From: Apiospora phragmitis
Lineage: Eukaryota; Ascomycota; Sordariomycetes; Amphisphaeriales; Apiosporaceae
Assembly: GCA_038363925.1 (NCBI GenBank)
Contig: JAQQWL010000006.1
Span: forward strand, 2,336,501 to 2,400,500
Direction of reading: 5' to 3'
DNA: 64,000 nt
Shown: positions 11,574 to 23,100 of the stretch, piece by piece
How positions within the stretch are numbered: the stretch's first letter is position 1
Layout: each line of letters begins with the position of its first letter
Notes under the pieces: model-generated
What the model saw: only the letters and a program-made list of their open reading frames with translations
What the model was told of the DNA's origin: nothing
Databases searched by the model: none
Position numbers and translations under genes: made by a program

Positions 11574-12819
11574 TTATTCCAGTCTATGATGACGCTGTGT
11601 CAGTACTTTGCTCACGCGCTTACCCGTAGCCACTAGCGTCTGCTGGGTGTTATCACTGGCGAGCTTCAGCAACGTGGCACGGACGAGCGACAAGGCCTCG
11701 CGGCCCAAGACGGTTTGGTCTTGCAAGTTGAGACGCATGTCCGACTCTAGTAGGAGGACGGCACGACTGGTGGTGGTGGTGGTGGTGGAGGTGGTGTTGG
11801 TATTGGGATCCCCACCATCGGCCGAAGAAGAAGAGAGGGAGGACGGCTGGTGTTGTTGCAGGCGGCGCCACAGCAGGCGCATGGCCATGAGGATCATCTC
11901 GGTGGCTTCATGGTCGAGCTGGCAGTGCGGACAACTGGCCAGGCCGAGGCAGGTCGACAACGCGTTCAGAATAATGGTGAAGTCGATGTCGGACACTGCT
12001 TTGAGGTGACAGATGGTGTTGAACTGGGTGTGTAGGCAATCACATGATACCTCCTCTGGTGTCAAATCTGCGCAAGCAAAGAAGAAGGCCTGGTGTTAGT
12101 AGGCGAAGCTAAACAGAAGCAGAAGGCAAAGGAACAGGAAGATTGCATTGAAAGATGGTGATAATAGAAGAGAAGAGAAAGTGTCCCAGAGGAGCAGGTT
12201 GGGACAAATTTGATTATAGGTAACCAAAAGGGAGTTATAAAGGACAGTCAGTGGCAAGGAGTTACGACTTACCCTCTGACCAATATTGCTGCAACTGTGA
12301 GGTGTTGGCACTTGCAGATGAGAGATCAGGGCCATGTCCAAAGTCCTGGTAAGCGTCCCACCCTTCGTAACCAACCATAGCAGTGTCATTGTCGAACTGG
12401 AACATGTTATCGGACAGTTCTTCCATGCTGTTGGACGAAGCCGAGGTGTCAAAGTAGTCCTGATCACTGCCAAGCGACCAGTCACTGAGGATCTGGCCCG
12501 TGTTCGGCAGCCCGGCGGCGGGCGACAGTGGAGTGGGCGGCGAGGCAACCACACTGGTACTGCTTCCCTCGTGCCAGACAGCAGCCACCTCGGCCATTTC
12601 CGCCTCATCGTCCCTCTGCTGTAACTTCAGAAGAGTCCTCTTGTTGCAGGTACCCTTGGGTTTGCCAAGTCTGGCGACAACCGAGTAGACGCACTTCCTG
12701 GCATTGTCGCGACAGCGTTCGCACGGCTTACTCCCTGAGCACCTTAGTTTTGACAGGTGACAGTGGTTGCAGGCTTTGCGGTAACGCTGACTGCCTGGCT
12801 CGCCATCGAGATGTTCCAT
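11574..12819 (-). CDS. Zn(II)2Cys6 transcription factor, AflR-like
   Basis: Exons 12819-12273 and 12067-11574 give about 346 residues. A canonical binuclear zinc cluster lies at residues 17-43 (CNHCHLSKLRC, then CERC and C). It is followed by the basic linker RLGKPKGTCNKRTL, the pattern seen in AflR-type pathway regulators. The centre is acidic and Ser/Thr/Pro-rich. The end carries the AflR-family C-terminal pattern (LNALSTCLGLASC, LLESDMRLNLQDQTVLG). A run of ACC/GGT triplets encodes a Thr tract. A further intron near the end (GTAAGC at about 11623 to an acceptor near 11597) is possible and would change only the last residues. The protein is expected to activate a local metabolite cluster in the nucleus. 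Confidence 0.8.
11765..11796 (+). repeat. GGT trinucleotide tract encoding poly-Thr
   Basis: An imperfect run of about nine GGT/GGA-type triplets on the plus strand encodes a threonine tract on the minus strand inside the AflR-like regulator. Confidence 0.6.
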
Positions 12820-15499
12820 ATTTAACTCCCTTTCCTATTGGTCAAGAGTAGAAGGGTGAAGCTGTTATGAAGATACGTCAAGTTAAAGAATCGCTAAAGG
12901 GGCGCTATGGGGGAAGATCATTGCCAGACAAAGTATGACAGTGATCGTAGTATATATTCCTGATCGATCACTGTAAAAAATGATGTTGATCTCGATAGAA
13001 TTTCTCGAGATCGGCTTCTAAGGACAGCGATCGGGATTCCGTCGTATGCCATAAGCCTTCAAGCGTATATTCACAAACACATCCACGTCCTCGGCCCATA
13101 TTCTAGGTATCCATCGGCGATGAAGAGAATATCGAACCTGCTGAGTTGCATGCCGCCCAGGCTGCCAGGGCATGGCAGGTCAAGTATGACTTCGAAGGTC
13201 TGGGGCAATCTTGTCCACGAATAAAGTACAGTATTTGGCAGATGGGATTTTGGAGCCACGAGGAAAATACCATATTTGGCAGATTGTTCCGCTTATGTGT
13301 CTTTCGTTTCTATTGGGCTGACCTGATTAGCGTTGAAACGAAGCTGAAACAGGAACCTGGGCAGACCCCGGATATCGGGACGCTCGGGTATGGAGGGATT
13401 ATGATTGGTGTAGACCCCGGCACTGATAAGGAAAGACAGGGTGACAGCCGTTGATGATCCTAACTCGTAATCTGCAATTAGGTCAGCTTATTCTTAAGTT
13501 AGATCTCCGTGCCCATGTAACCTAGTTGATTGTCCAGATCTCCCCCGGATTCCAGAAGTGAGAATAGACTTCAGGTCCACTGAATAGTCTAATTACCTAG
13601 TCACTAGATTATCCGCTACTACCAACATCAGCGTATTATGTTCGATATAGTCTATTAAGTCATGACTTCGGAAGCTGGAGACCAGGGCCCACCTATGCCT
13701 CCTTGTCATCGATGTGGCTCTTTGATCCTCCTGCTGCAGAGCCGATAAACCGGAAGGAAGTCTCCTAAGAGATAAGCAAGACAGACCATAACCACATATC
13801 CACCGAACAAATCCTACCCAGACCAGTTGTCCGTTATTATTGCGTTATTGGTGTCAGCAGCGGCGCATATTCTGCTGATATTCGGCGCATTACCAAGATC
13901 ATGTTTGGGCCTCCGTATTGGCGTATTGGCAGAGGAGCACCAATAGGAGCTTCGCCATCGGTAAGCTTGCTCCTTTCCGGACGATTGCTTCGAGAATAGT
14001 GCTGCATTCTCTTCTTTATCAGATCTGACATGCATCTTGGGATTTTTTATTACTCCGAACCACCCTTCTCATGCGTGCGACCCGGTTGGACAACAGGTCG
14101 GCGCGGCCCATGCCGAGACTCGCCAGGAACATGGGTCTAGACCTCTGTGGCATGGTGTTGCACTCAAATGGACACGCTCGTAACGAGGCCGCAAACCAAT
14201 CGATAGTTATCTGTTGTCGCTTTCTGAAGTCTGAGCAGCGAGTAGCCTTGATGATGACGAGTGTACTAGCTTAGCGACGCTCTTACCACCACGCAGGGGG
14301 CTGGCGGAATGGTTGATTTTCGATGGCCATGAGGGGCACCAAAATACACTGCATAAGAATCCTGTCTTTCATGACACTGTTAGAGAACATAATCTGATAA
14401 ATTATGGGAGTGATAGTGGCCGAACGTTCCTGTTTCCTCTTGGCCTAGTAAAATCATGCATTGGGATGCAGTAGAAACGTGTTCGTGAGGCCTTCGTTTG
14501 TGCCGGACAACCGACTGGACGCCGTGGAGGAGTAAACAGAAAAAGACCGAGCTTATAATTAAATCAAACTTGGTGTTGTGCCTACCCAGGCCGCCGCCCC
14601 TATTGCCATATTCAGAGCACCCCTGAAACTATACCGCCAAGCCATAGCAATTATCAGTCAGGGTATTCATAGTTTCGGCGCGGCGGCGGGATCGGTGTGT
14701 AGTTCTCAGCCATTCTCCATGATCCAATGCTCAGATCCATGTACACCACGTACCACTTTATCCGGCTTGTGTTGTGATCATATGGCCAGTTCAGCCCCCG
14801 ACGAACGTATCGTCAGTATAACGGTGGCCAGTCTATATCACCGTAGTTAGCCGATCTCCGGTCCATATAGTAAGGGGAAGTACTTGTGTGTACGTTGACT
14901 GTGGGGCAGTGCATCTTGGTATCTTACCAACTCGTTTCACAGTATTTCAGGAGCCCCCCCGGCGCTCCTAACCTAGCAACGGCAAAGGCGCTTACTATCA
15001 CCCACCTTTGTCTGTTGGCTAAATATCCTGTTGTCCAGAGGCCTTTTCACGACTCATGAAGTCGAGTCTCTCATACCCAATGTCTTCGAGCATCCGCGAC
15101 TCCTCCTTGTAGATAGACAAAGGCTTGAACATAGCCTGCAACACGATGGAGAATACGAACAGGGGAAGGGGAAGGGGAGGCACATGGACAGTACCACATG
15201 TTCTCGCTATCCACAATCGATGATAACACACCCAAAGTATATATTCCATCAAACAGATGCAGTTTATACCCTCATGCCCAGGAGGGACCGAGTCCATCAC
15301 CATGGTAAGAGCCCGATACTGCACGGCCATCTTGCAATTAAATTTGTATGAATAAACCACACATACCGCCCCTATGCTTGAATCTATATCTATATCTAAA
15401 CTTGAAAGCAGCGATTACTGCTTAGCGTACCTATCCTGCTTCTCGCGTATCCTCCAAAATGCTTTAAATATCCGTATATCTCCAAAATGCCGCCATGAC
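12820..15499. other. 2.7 kb stretch with no convincing gene
   Basis: This lies upstream of the AflR-like regulator and downstream of the MFS gene. The six frames give only 60-113-codon ORFs without motifs. No transposase, terminal repeat or tRNA could be recognised by eye. Base composition is mixed. It may include the regulator's promoter. Confidence 0.4.
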
Positions 15500-17068
15500 T
15501 TAAATCTTTTTCTGTAGCTTCCATCCACCCATTCTGACTCGACTTGCTAGGAAGAAACCACTTCCAATGGCCTAAGAGACAAAGTTAGAATATTCATGCA
15601 ATGCAAATGCGATACTGAGCGGACAGATCTCACCATGGTTGCACCCGCCATTATGATCAAGCCAGTAAAGCTATCGGTGGCATCCTTGACGGCACCAACC
15701 ACAGGAATACCCACAAGTGCACTAAGGTAGAGGTTAGCGCTCCTCCCGCGATCTGAGCTGGGAACGATCTGAACTTACCCGATGGCCAGGAAAAGACTGG
15801 TGATACCAAACTTCAAGCCTAAGTCGTCAAGCTTGTCGCCAACCAGCGAGGCACAGCAGGGCGAAAGCAAGCTAGTGTATCCTCCAGACACAAAGCCGTA
15901 GAAGATGGCGAAGAAGATGATCCCGCCGTCATTAGGCACGTGATATAGTGGCAGCCAAATAGCTAGCATGGCGACAGCGGATGTCGCAGCGACAGACACC
16001 ATGACGTTGAATGGGCCCAGGAAGTCCGACATATAGCCAGGGATCACTCGGCCGACCATGGCAGCGCCGTTCATGATAGCCAACGAATATTCTGCCAAAC
16101 CCCTTTCCATGCCGCCTCCGACTGCCTGTTCAGGAATGTAGTTGTACGGGGCCAAAACCGGGAAGGTGCAAAATAAGGCACCAGCGCAGAAGAAGATCCA
16201 AGCCATGCCATTGTTCTTAAGTGCTCCGAGCAGTTTCGACGAGATCTTCTTGGTGACAGGATGTTTGCTCGATTTGGTCGCATCCTCTTGTGATTGCACT
16301 GTTGCGGATTCAGCCTGCATGCTGTCCATCTTAGACTGCTCTTTGCCGTGACCGCATTGCGCATCGCCCTTCTCCACGTCCGAAAGGTTTGTCACGCTGC
16401 CGGAGGTTGAACTGCCAGTTGCAAGACTCGCAATCTCCTCCTCGACCTCGGCCTTCGTGGGGAGGGGACTTCCGCAACACAGGACGCCAACGACCATGCC
16501 AAACCCGATCGGAAGGACGGCCCACTTGAGAGCGGCTTCGAACCCGACTTGTTCCAACAGTCTGGACATTATTATTGGGTATATCAGTCCACCGAAACTG
16601 CTGCTACAGCTCGCCAAGCCGACGGCTAGGCCGCGCCTGGTAGAAAACCACTGCGTCACGCAGACGACAGCGGGAAGTGTCGTGCCCGAGCATGCGAGGC
16701 CGAACCCAAGACCCTGGCAGAGGAGCACTTGCCAGTACTCGGTGCACTGGCTGAGAAGGCCCACGCAGATGACACCGGGAGCGGCAAAGGGGGCGATGAC
16801 GGGCCGAGGACGTGTAGACGTCCACGAGATGGCCGATGGGGATGCCGGCACCGAAGATCAGGAACTCTGCGAACGTCGTAATCCAGCCCAGCTCCTGTGA
16901 TGATTTTTCTGGAAGCATCACTGTCTTGTAGTATAATTGGAATACGCCGCACGCGCTGACAAAGCCGAAGGAAGATGCTTGGAGGAGGAAGGATCCGAAT
17001 ACCGTCAGCCAGGCCCGGTAGCCACGATTTGGCGGCTCGAACTTGTGTTGTGTTACAACTCTGCTCAT
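15500..17068 (-). CDS. MFS transporter, monocarboxylate-porter type
   Basis: Exons 17068-15779, 15721-15634 and 15571-15500 are well supported by splice sites and give about 482 residues. The protein starts with a short polar tail and the MCT signature PPNRGYRAWLTVFGSFLLQ. About twelve membrane segments follow, with a charged central loop (about 210-255). The fungal MCT-like family exports or imports monocarboxylates and small metabolites at the plasma membrane and is common in metabolite clusters. The reading frame breaks once near 16806-16814, in the loop after GHLVDVY: there is one base more than the family frame needs, and the total coding length is a multiple of three only without it. 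Gene decay or a sequencing error are both possible. Confidence 0.8.
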
Positions 17069-17692
17069 TGTGCCCGATGTACGAGTTTCCTTATTCTGTT
17101 GCTATTTTTCGCTCGTTACTGCTGTCGCTATCGTTGAAGGAAAAGCTGATGTAGTTATATCGTATGCGATAAGTAACTGGTCTGATGCTGATGCTGATGA
17201 TTGTGTACTGGTGGTAGACTCATTGCAGAACTGTGGAAGCACAACTGCCTTATATCTACAGCCACTATGATCATATTCCCAACAGCCATTTCAACAACTG
17301 GTTACCATTGGAGGTCGTGACTTGCTGAATGTTGTTCGATGCCATGGACATACCTACTTCAACCCCTGTAAGTACATGGACTCGATTACCCCTTTGAGCA
17401 ATACCACCAAGCACCATTACGAGGGAACATACGGTAGACCAATCACAGCATAGCCTAACTCCGAGCATAACAACAGCTCCGCGGGCTCTACTTCCACAAT
17501 TGGTGCACACTCCGCGGAAGGACTACGTGCTTATTCCGCGGAAAGACGAAGGCCGCGGCGCTGCCCGTCCCTCACTTATCAGTTTCATCACCTCAATAGC
17601 CATCCCCCAGTCGTCTGCGAGATCTGCGGACTCAATGAATAGTTGCTCCCGCAGCGTCCGTGAAACGCAGCAGAACGGGTGTCCCAGCTGGT
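17069..17692. promoter_or_regulatory. Divergent promoter region
   Basis: About 0.6 kb between the MFS gene and the second Zn2Cys6 regulator. Divergent pairing of a transporter and a regulator is common in fungal clusters. Two near-identical stretches, TCCGCGGAAGGAC and TTCCGCGGAAAGAC (17511-17546), contain inverted CCG..CGG triplets of the kind bound by Zn2Cys6 proteins; binding is inference. Confidence 0.45.
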
Positions 17693-19345
17693 ATGACCAC
17701 TGTAGAACGATGGGGCCGATCAACACTATCATGTCAGCTTTGCTGGTCCAAGAAGTTGAGATGCGACCGCTCGCAGCCGTGCTCGAATTGTTCGTCGAGG
17801 AAAGTAGGGTGTGACTACGGTGGAATTGAAGCTTCGCCGCCGAATGCTGGCAGAGTTAGGCATTCGGCCGATAGCGATGCTGCGAATGATCGACTTCAAG
17901 CGACTACCGGCGGGCGGGGAACTCCAGCATCATTGCCTGAAAGGTACGCCTATTTATCGCCCGCGCAAACAGAACTCATCGCCGCTGTCTTCCAGCTTCA
18001 TCGTGTACTGTTTGCGATTGAGCTGACCGTCTGTGAAGCGACGTGAAGGGAATATTCCAGCGTCTCCTTAGACTGGAGTCTGCCGTTTTTGACAAGGCAG
18101 ATTGGTCAGAGCAATCACCTCGATATGGCGCCATGACTTCTGAACGCAGTATTGCAGCGTGTAATCTCCACTGTCTATGGAAGTGCTCTCCTGGACTTAC
18201 ACTGAACAAAACCATTACTGTACAGACACCTTCAGCCGCAATCATTTGGCGCCAATAGTCGCCGAATCACCGTCTTTTCCTTTCGTACGTGCTACTCCAG
18301 AACATTGTCACCAATGCCTATCTTGAGCGATGTAGCTATACTCCGGCTATATCTAATGCTGCTAACTCTATACTCTCGCAGTCGGCTTCCTGGACGTCCT
18401 TTTGCTCTCGCTCACTGACAGTCCCTGCGCAAATCCGTTCTGTAGACATACCAAAGGTTTTGTCCAAGTATCTTCCCAGTAAGGACCAATCGATCCTGTT
18501 ACCTGACTACTTCGCCAAATCCGTGCAGCCAACCTTTGGTGTTCTTCATATACCATCTACTTGCGACTTGATGGAACAGACCTATGCCGACATGCTGGTA
18601 GGAAAGGAGTCTAATGCTGACTCGATGCTCTTATTGTTCGCCATCTGTGCCGGCTGTGCCTTGACATGGACGCCCGAGTTATTGGAAACACTGAATGTCA
18701 CGCCAACAGATGCCAAAATAGCGTTTCGGAGCTATTGCGACCTGTTCATAACCCTCTTAGATGCCCTATCGCCGCCTTTGGCCCCATCCACGGTGGCGCT
18801 GGAAGCCCTGCTTCTGGTGACTCACCTGCTCTCGAATACCGACAGTCGTCTTGACCAAGTCTATACTCTGCAGGCCCGAGCACTCTGGATGACCCGCGCG
18901 CTCCAGATCCACCGTCTTGATACGACAAAGAACCGCGAACGAAGAAGGGCTGAGGGCTGTGACCAAACTGAAGTCGAAGTACAGAGAAGGATATGGTGGT
19001 ACATGGTCTCATCTGACTGGTTCCTTTGATCCCTTCTCAATCTACTCGTCTGAATGCTTTCCAAGAACTGCTGTCAGTTTCTGACCTCTGCTGATCAACG
19101 AGGTGCCGAAACTTCCAGATTGTCCGCATTCTCTGGTGGCTCTCTCGAGGGTACTTACGTATATCACCCGACAAAAATGAAGGTTGATTATCCATTGAAC
19201 ATTGACAACGATGACATCACGACCAGTGGTGAGCTGCGTGACTTGCCGTTGTCCGTGCCCACTTCAACGTCCTACTTCATACACCGGATCCAACTTGCCG
19301 AACTCTACCGCGAAGCCGTCGACACACTCCCATCAATCGTCCTCG
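17693..19345 (+). pseudogene. Second Zn(II)2Cys6 transcription factor, truncated
   Basis: The ATG at 17693 precedes a perfect zinc cluster (CQLC, C, CSNC, C in the order CxxCx6Cx5CxxCx6C). Exon 1 (17693-17943) joins an exon starting at 18039 that carries the usual leucine-rich linker (IFQRLLRLESAVF). A strong GTACGT donor at 18285 pairs with an acceptor at 18380. The fungal_trans middle-homology region then follows (LPSKDQSILLPDYF, LHIPSTCDLMEQTYADM, RRIWWYMVSSDW, and SAFSGGSLEGTYVYHP). The junction near 19022-19115 lacks a good donor, and at least one upstream intron is unresolved. After the segment RIQLAELYREAVDTLPSIV the normal C-terminal third is missing and FAS-beta-like sequence begins. 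The gene is therefore 3'-truncated. Confidence 0.65.
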
Positions 19346-19379
19346 AAAGCCCGCTTAAGATTGGTAGCGGCGTCTACAG

Positions 19380-20013
19380 GAATTTCAACGTATCGGATCT
19401 CTCGCATGATCAACTGAGGTCTCATCTTGGGGGTACAAAGCCGTCTTGGAGATATGCGCTCTTCCGACAGCATCATCCTCGGACTCCTATTGGGAAAATA
19501 CTCGATACTCTGGAAGCTCATACAGTGCAGATGACACTAAGAGAAACCGCTCAGTATGATAATGATGATGTCTCGAGGATTATCATCATGCAGAAACAGC
19601 CAGACGGAACCGAGAAGCCAGCAATTACTGTGGAAGAGAAAGACAAGTCCGTCTGGCTCCGTCTCTTCACGCACACTGGCGCGGTAAGCACGCCTCTGCT
19701 ACTAAAGTACAACTATCATCCGGATCGGCCATTCGCCCCCATTTGAAGCAGATCTCTCCGTACATCATTGGAGCGCGTGTATAAGTTCTACACCCAGCTC
19801 TGGTCGTGCTATGACGACAGTGCTACGAGCACAGCGCAATCTGAGCATTGCCCGTCGCCAAACTCTGCCACCTTCAAGGACAACACCGTTATAGACGCTA
19901 CTTCCGTGCGAGACTTCTTCCGAGAGACTAGGAACCACTACTCTCTGCGAGGTCCAATTCCTCTTGATTTTACCAGCGTGTTGAAATACATAGCCGTTTT
20001 CAGGCTTCTGTAA
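19380..20013 (+). pseudogene. Relic of fatty-acid-synthase beta subunit (internal fragment)
   Basis: Two adjoining frames resemble a short internal piece of fungal FAS beta, the linker just before and within the dehydratase region. Diagnostic stretches are KPSWRYALF, DKSVWLRLFTHTGAVSTPLLLKYNYHPDRPFAPI-type spacing at 19620-19740, RVYKFYTQLW at 19775-19803, and LDFTSVLKYIAVFR at 19965-20005. These parallel the family pattern LTLFE.R..VSVPL.L.F.Y, RIK.FYW.LW and MDFA.V.GW.AI. Nothing of the AT, ER or MPT domains (over 1,500 residues) is present, so it cannot be functional. A stop after FAPI and a frame change separate the two parts. It lies only about 100 bases upstream of the FAS alpha start. 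Assignment is by pattern memory, not alignment. Confidence 0.55.
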
Positions 20014-20111
20014 TATCCAATATTCCACATGGCCATCTTTTCACCTGTGAATCCATCATCTCCTTCTAATTCCATTTTGAGTCCAAGGCTACTATTATAG
20101 AACAACAGAAG

Positions 20112-23100
20112 ATGTATACGCAAGCCGAAGAAGAGCTCACGGTGGAGCTCTTGACAGAGCTGTTGGCGTGAGTGATTGAGACGCAATCACCCAATGAGTT
20201 AACCAGAGTGCTGACGCAAAATGAACAGATTCCAGTTCTGCTCTCCAGTGCAGTGGTAAGAAAAGTCTCCCTTTTCCCGTAACAAGTTACTAATATGCCT
20301 CATAGGATTGATACCCAGGATATCCTACTGGCAGGGAACCGTGCAGCAGGCCGGATCGTCGAAATTGGTCCATCCAGTACACTGGTTGACATGGCCAAGA
20401 AGACGCTGTCAAAATCTTCTCGGCTGCCTGTAGCCAACCGGGTGCAAGGCCAGCAGGAGCTTCTGAGCCACCTGAAGCATTCTGATGCGATCTACTATCG
20501 CAGCCATGAAGCCGAACCCGATGATGGCGGAGATGTTGCTGCGCCCTCGTCTGTGCAGACTCCGGTTCCGGGTCCTGCTCCGACCCCTGTGCCGGTGACT
20601 TCAGTCGCCGTTCCAGTAACATCACCAACTTGTCACGCAACGTCTCAGGTGCCTGATGTACCATTGAAGGCCCTGGATGTCCTGCTAGCCATTGTGTCCC
20701 TCAGTCTCAAGAAATCGCCCCATCAGATATCTCCCAGTGAGCCTTTGAAGCAGCTCTGTGGCGGTAGATCTACGCTCCAGAACGAGATCATCGGTGACTT
20801 GGTGGCCGAATTCTCCGTCCTCCCAGAGCAAGCTGAGCAACTCTCGCTCGAAGAACTGGCCGGGGGCGTCAACCTCAAGAACGACAGCATCGGGCCCTAT
20901 ACCACAGCCCGTATCTCCAAGTTCGTCTCGGCCAAATTGCCATCAAATTCCCGTGTATCGGGGCTGCGTCGAGACATGAAAGAACGATGGGGTCTAGGCG
21001 CTGGAATGCAGGACAGAGTGTTACTCGCAGCGCTGGTCCAGCAGGCTCCCAACCGGATCGCCGACGACATCCAAGCACGAAGCTTCGTTGATAGCCTCGT
21101 AACCGAGGTATCAAAGTCTATGGGCATGGATATGAGTACTGCCAGTGTCGCAAGCGGTCAGGAAGCATCTGGAGCAGCTACCGCAGTTCCGACCGAGCTC
21201 CTCCTAGCCACCGAACGAAAGAACGCCGTTTTCGACGGGAAATTGATGGAGCTTTATGCCGAGAAATGCAACCGCGAGGTTGGCCCATCGCCCAAGACTA
21301 TTGAGTCTCTCCAAGAAATGATTGCTAGTCTACAGGGTGACCTCGATATGTGGCTTTCTGAGCATGGGCAATACTATTCCGAGAACATGCGACCCAAGTT
21401 TAACACGCTTAAGGCTCGATCCTATGACTCATCATGGAATTGGATTGTTCAGGATCTCCTTATGATGCTGACGGATATGGCCAAAGACAATCGGGTTACT
21501 GGGGTCGATATGGAGTCGGCGCTACTGCTGCAGGCCAGAACTACACCGCGCTTGCTGGAAGTCATCAGCTACTTAATGTCTCATATGCCGAAGTTCGAGA
21601 GCGACAGCAAGACAATTCTTCTTGATGTCTTGACCAAGCTCAACGAAGTGGCTGCGAATGGTTTGGCCCTTGCCCCGTCATTCCAAGGCTCAGCACTAGC
21701 GGTCAAAGCAATAGCTACATCAGACAAGAAGGGGCTGATCCCGGTCAATGGAGAGGAGGAAGTAAAACCAGAGCACTCTAATAGCAGCAGCAGCAGCGTT
21801 ACTTGGGATCTCGTCACCGAACAAAGCTCACTGTCGTCCACCTCATCTGCTGTGAACGTCTCAGATGGAGGGCAGAGTGTTGGTGGCGAGTTGGATGGCA
21901 TGTTGTCCGGTCAGAGCACACCGCCGAGTGATAACAGCGCATACCCGACACCAGACCCTTTTGAACTTGCCGCCTACAACTTCAACCACTCCTCCGGTGT
22001 CACCGATACATACCAACCTCGGAAATGGCAGCGGAACGAGGCCTTGACGAAGGCATTCCTCGGTAGCGTGAAGCAGTCTGTCAGCGAGGGCATGTCTTTC
22101 CAGAACAAGACTGTGCTTGTCACTGGAGCTGGCAAGGGTTCGATCGCTGCCGAGTTGGTCAAGCTCTTGCTCTCAGGCGGGGCTAAAGTCCTTGTTACGA
22201 CGAGTTCATATGATACCAGCGTGGGCATGTGGGAACAAATATACTCACAACGTGGCGCTCGAGGGTCCCAACTCAACGTCGTCCCCTTCAATGGCGCCAG
22301 CCAGCAAGATATACAGTCCCTGGTCAGCTATCTGTACGACCAACTGGCCTGGGATCTTAACTACATCGTCCCGTTCGCGGCAATGGGCGAGACGGGCCGT
22401 ACCATTGACAACATCGACTCCAAATCAGAAATAGCGCATCGAGCCATGTTGGTCAACGTTATTCGCATGCTTGGCGCCGTCAAAACTTGCAAGGAAAAGA
22501 AATCGTTGCGATCGAACCCAACCCGGGTAATCCTGCCACTGTCACCGAACCACGGTCTGATGGGCAACGATGGATTGTATGCAGAGTCCAAACTCGGCTT
22601 GGAAGCGCTGTTAAACAAATTCAGCTTGGAGGACTGGAGCGATTACCTCAGCGTCTGCAGGGCGATCATTGGCTGGACCCGGGGTACGGGATTAATGGCC
22701 GCCAATGATGTGGTCGCAGCTACGCTTGAAGAAGAACACAGCTTGCGCACTTTTGCGACTGAAGAAATGGCGACGTACATCGCTTGCCTGATGGCAGATG
22801 AGGCGGTGCACCGCTGCTGTGAGATGCAACCAGTGGTCGCTGATATCTCCGGCAACATGGCATCGCAGCAAAACTTGAAGGGCATCATCTTAAAAATCAG
22901 GAGAGATGCTGACTTGCAAAAGGATACAGAAACGACTATTGCGAAGGAAGATGCGCTGGTTGGGAACGGACTCAGAAATACCCAGCCAGAGCACCGCCAG
23001 AAACCTTCCAAGCCTCTTTCCAGACGGCCGATCGTTAGCCTCGACTCGTTCTCCTTGCCCAACTACGAGAAGGATATCCAGCCATTTGCACAGATGTTGA

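Noticed and set aside
12820..15499. Possible transposon or extra cluster gene in the gap
   Set aside because: I found no transposase motif, terminal repeats or long frame; only chance-length ORFs.
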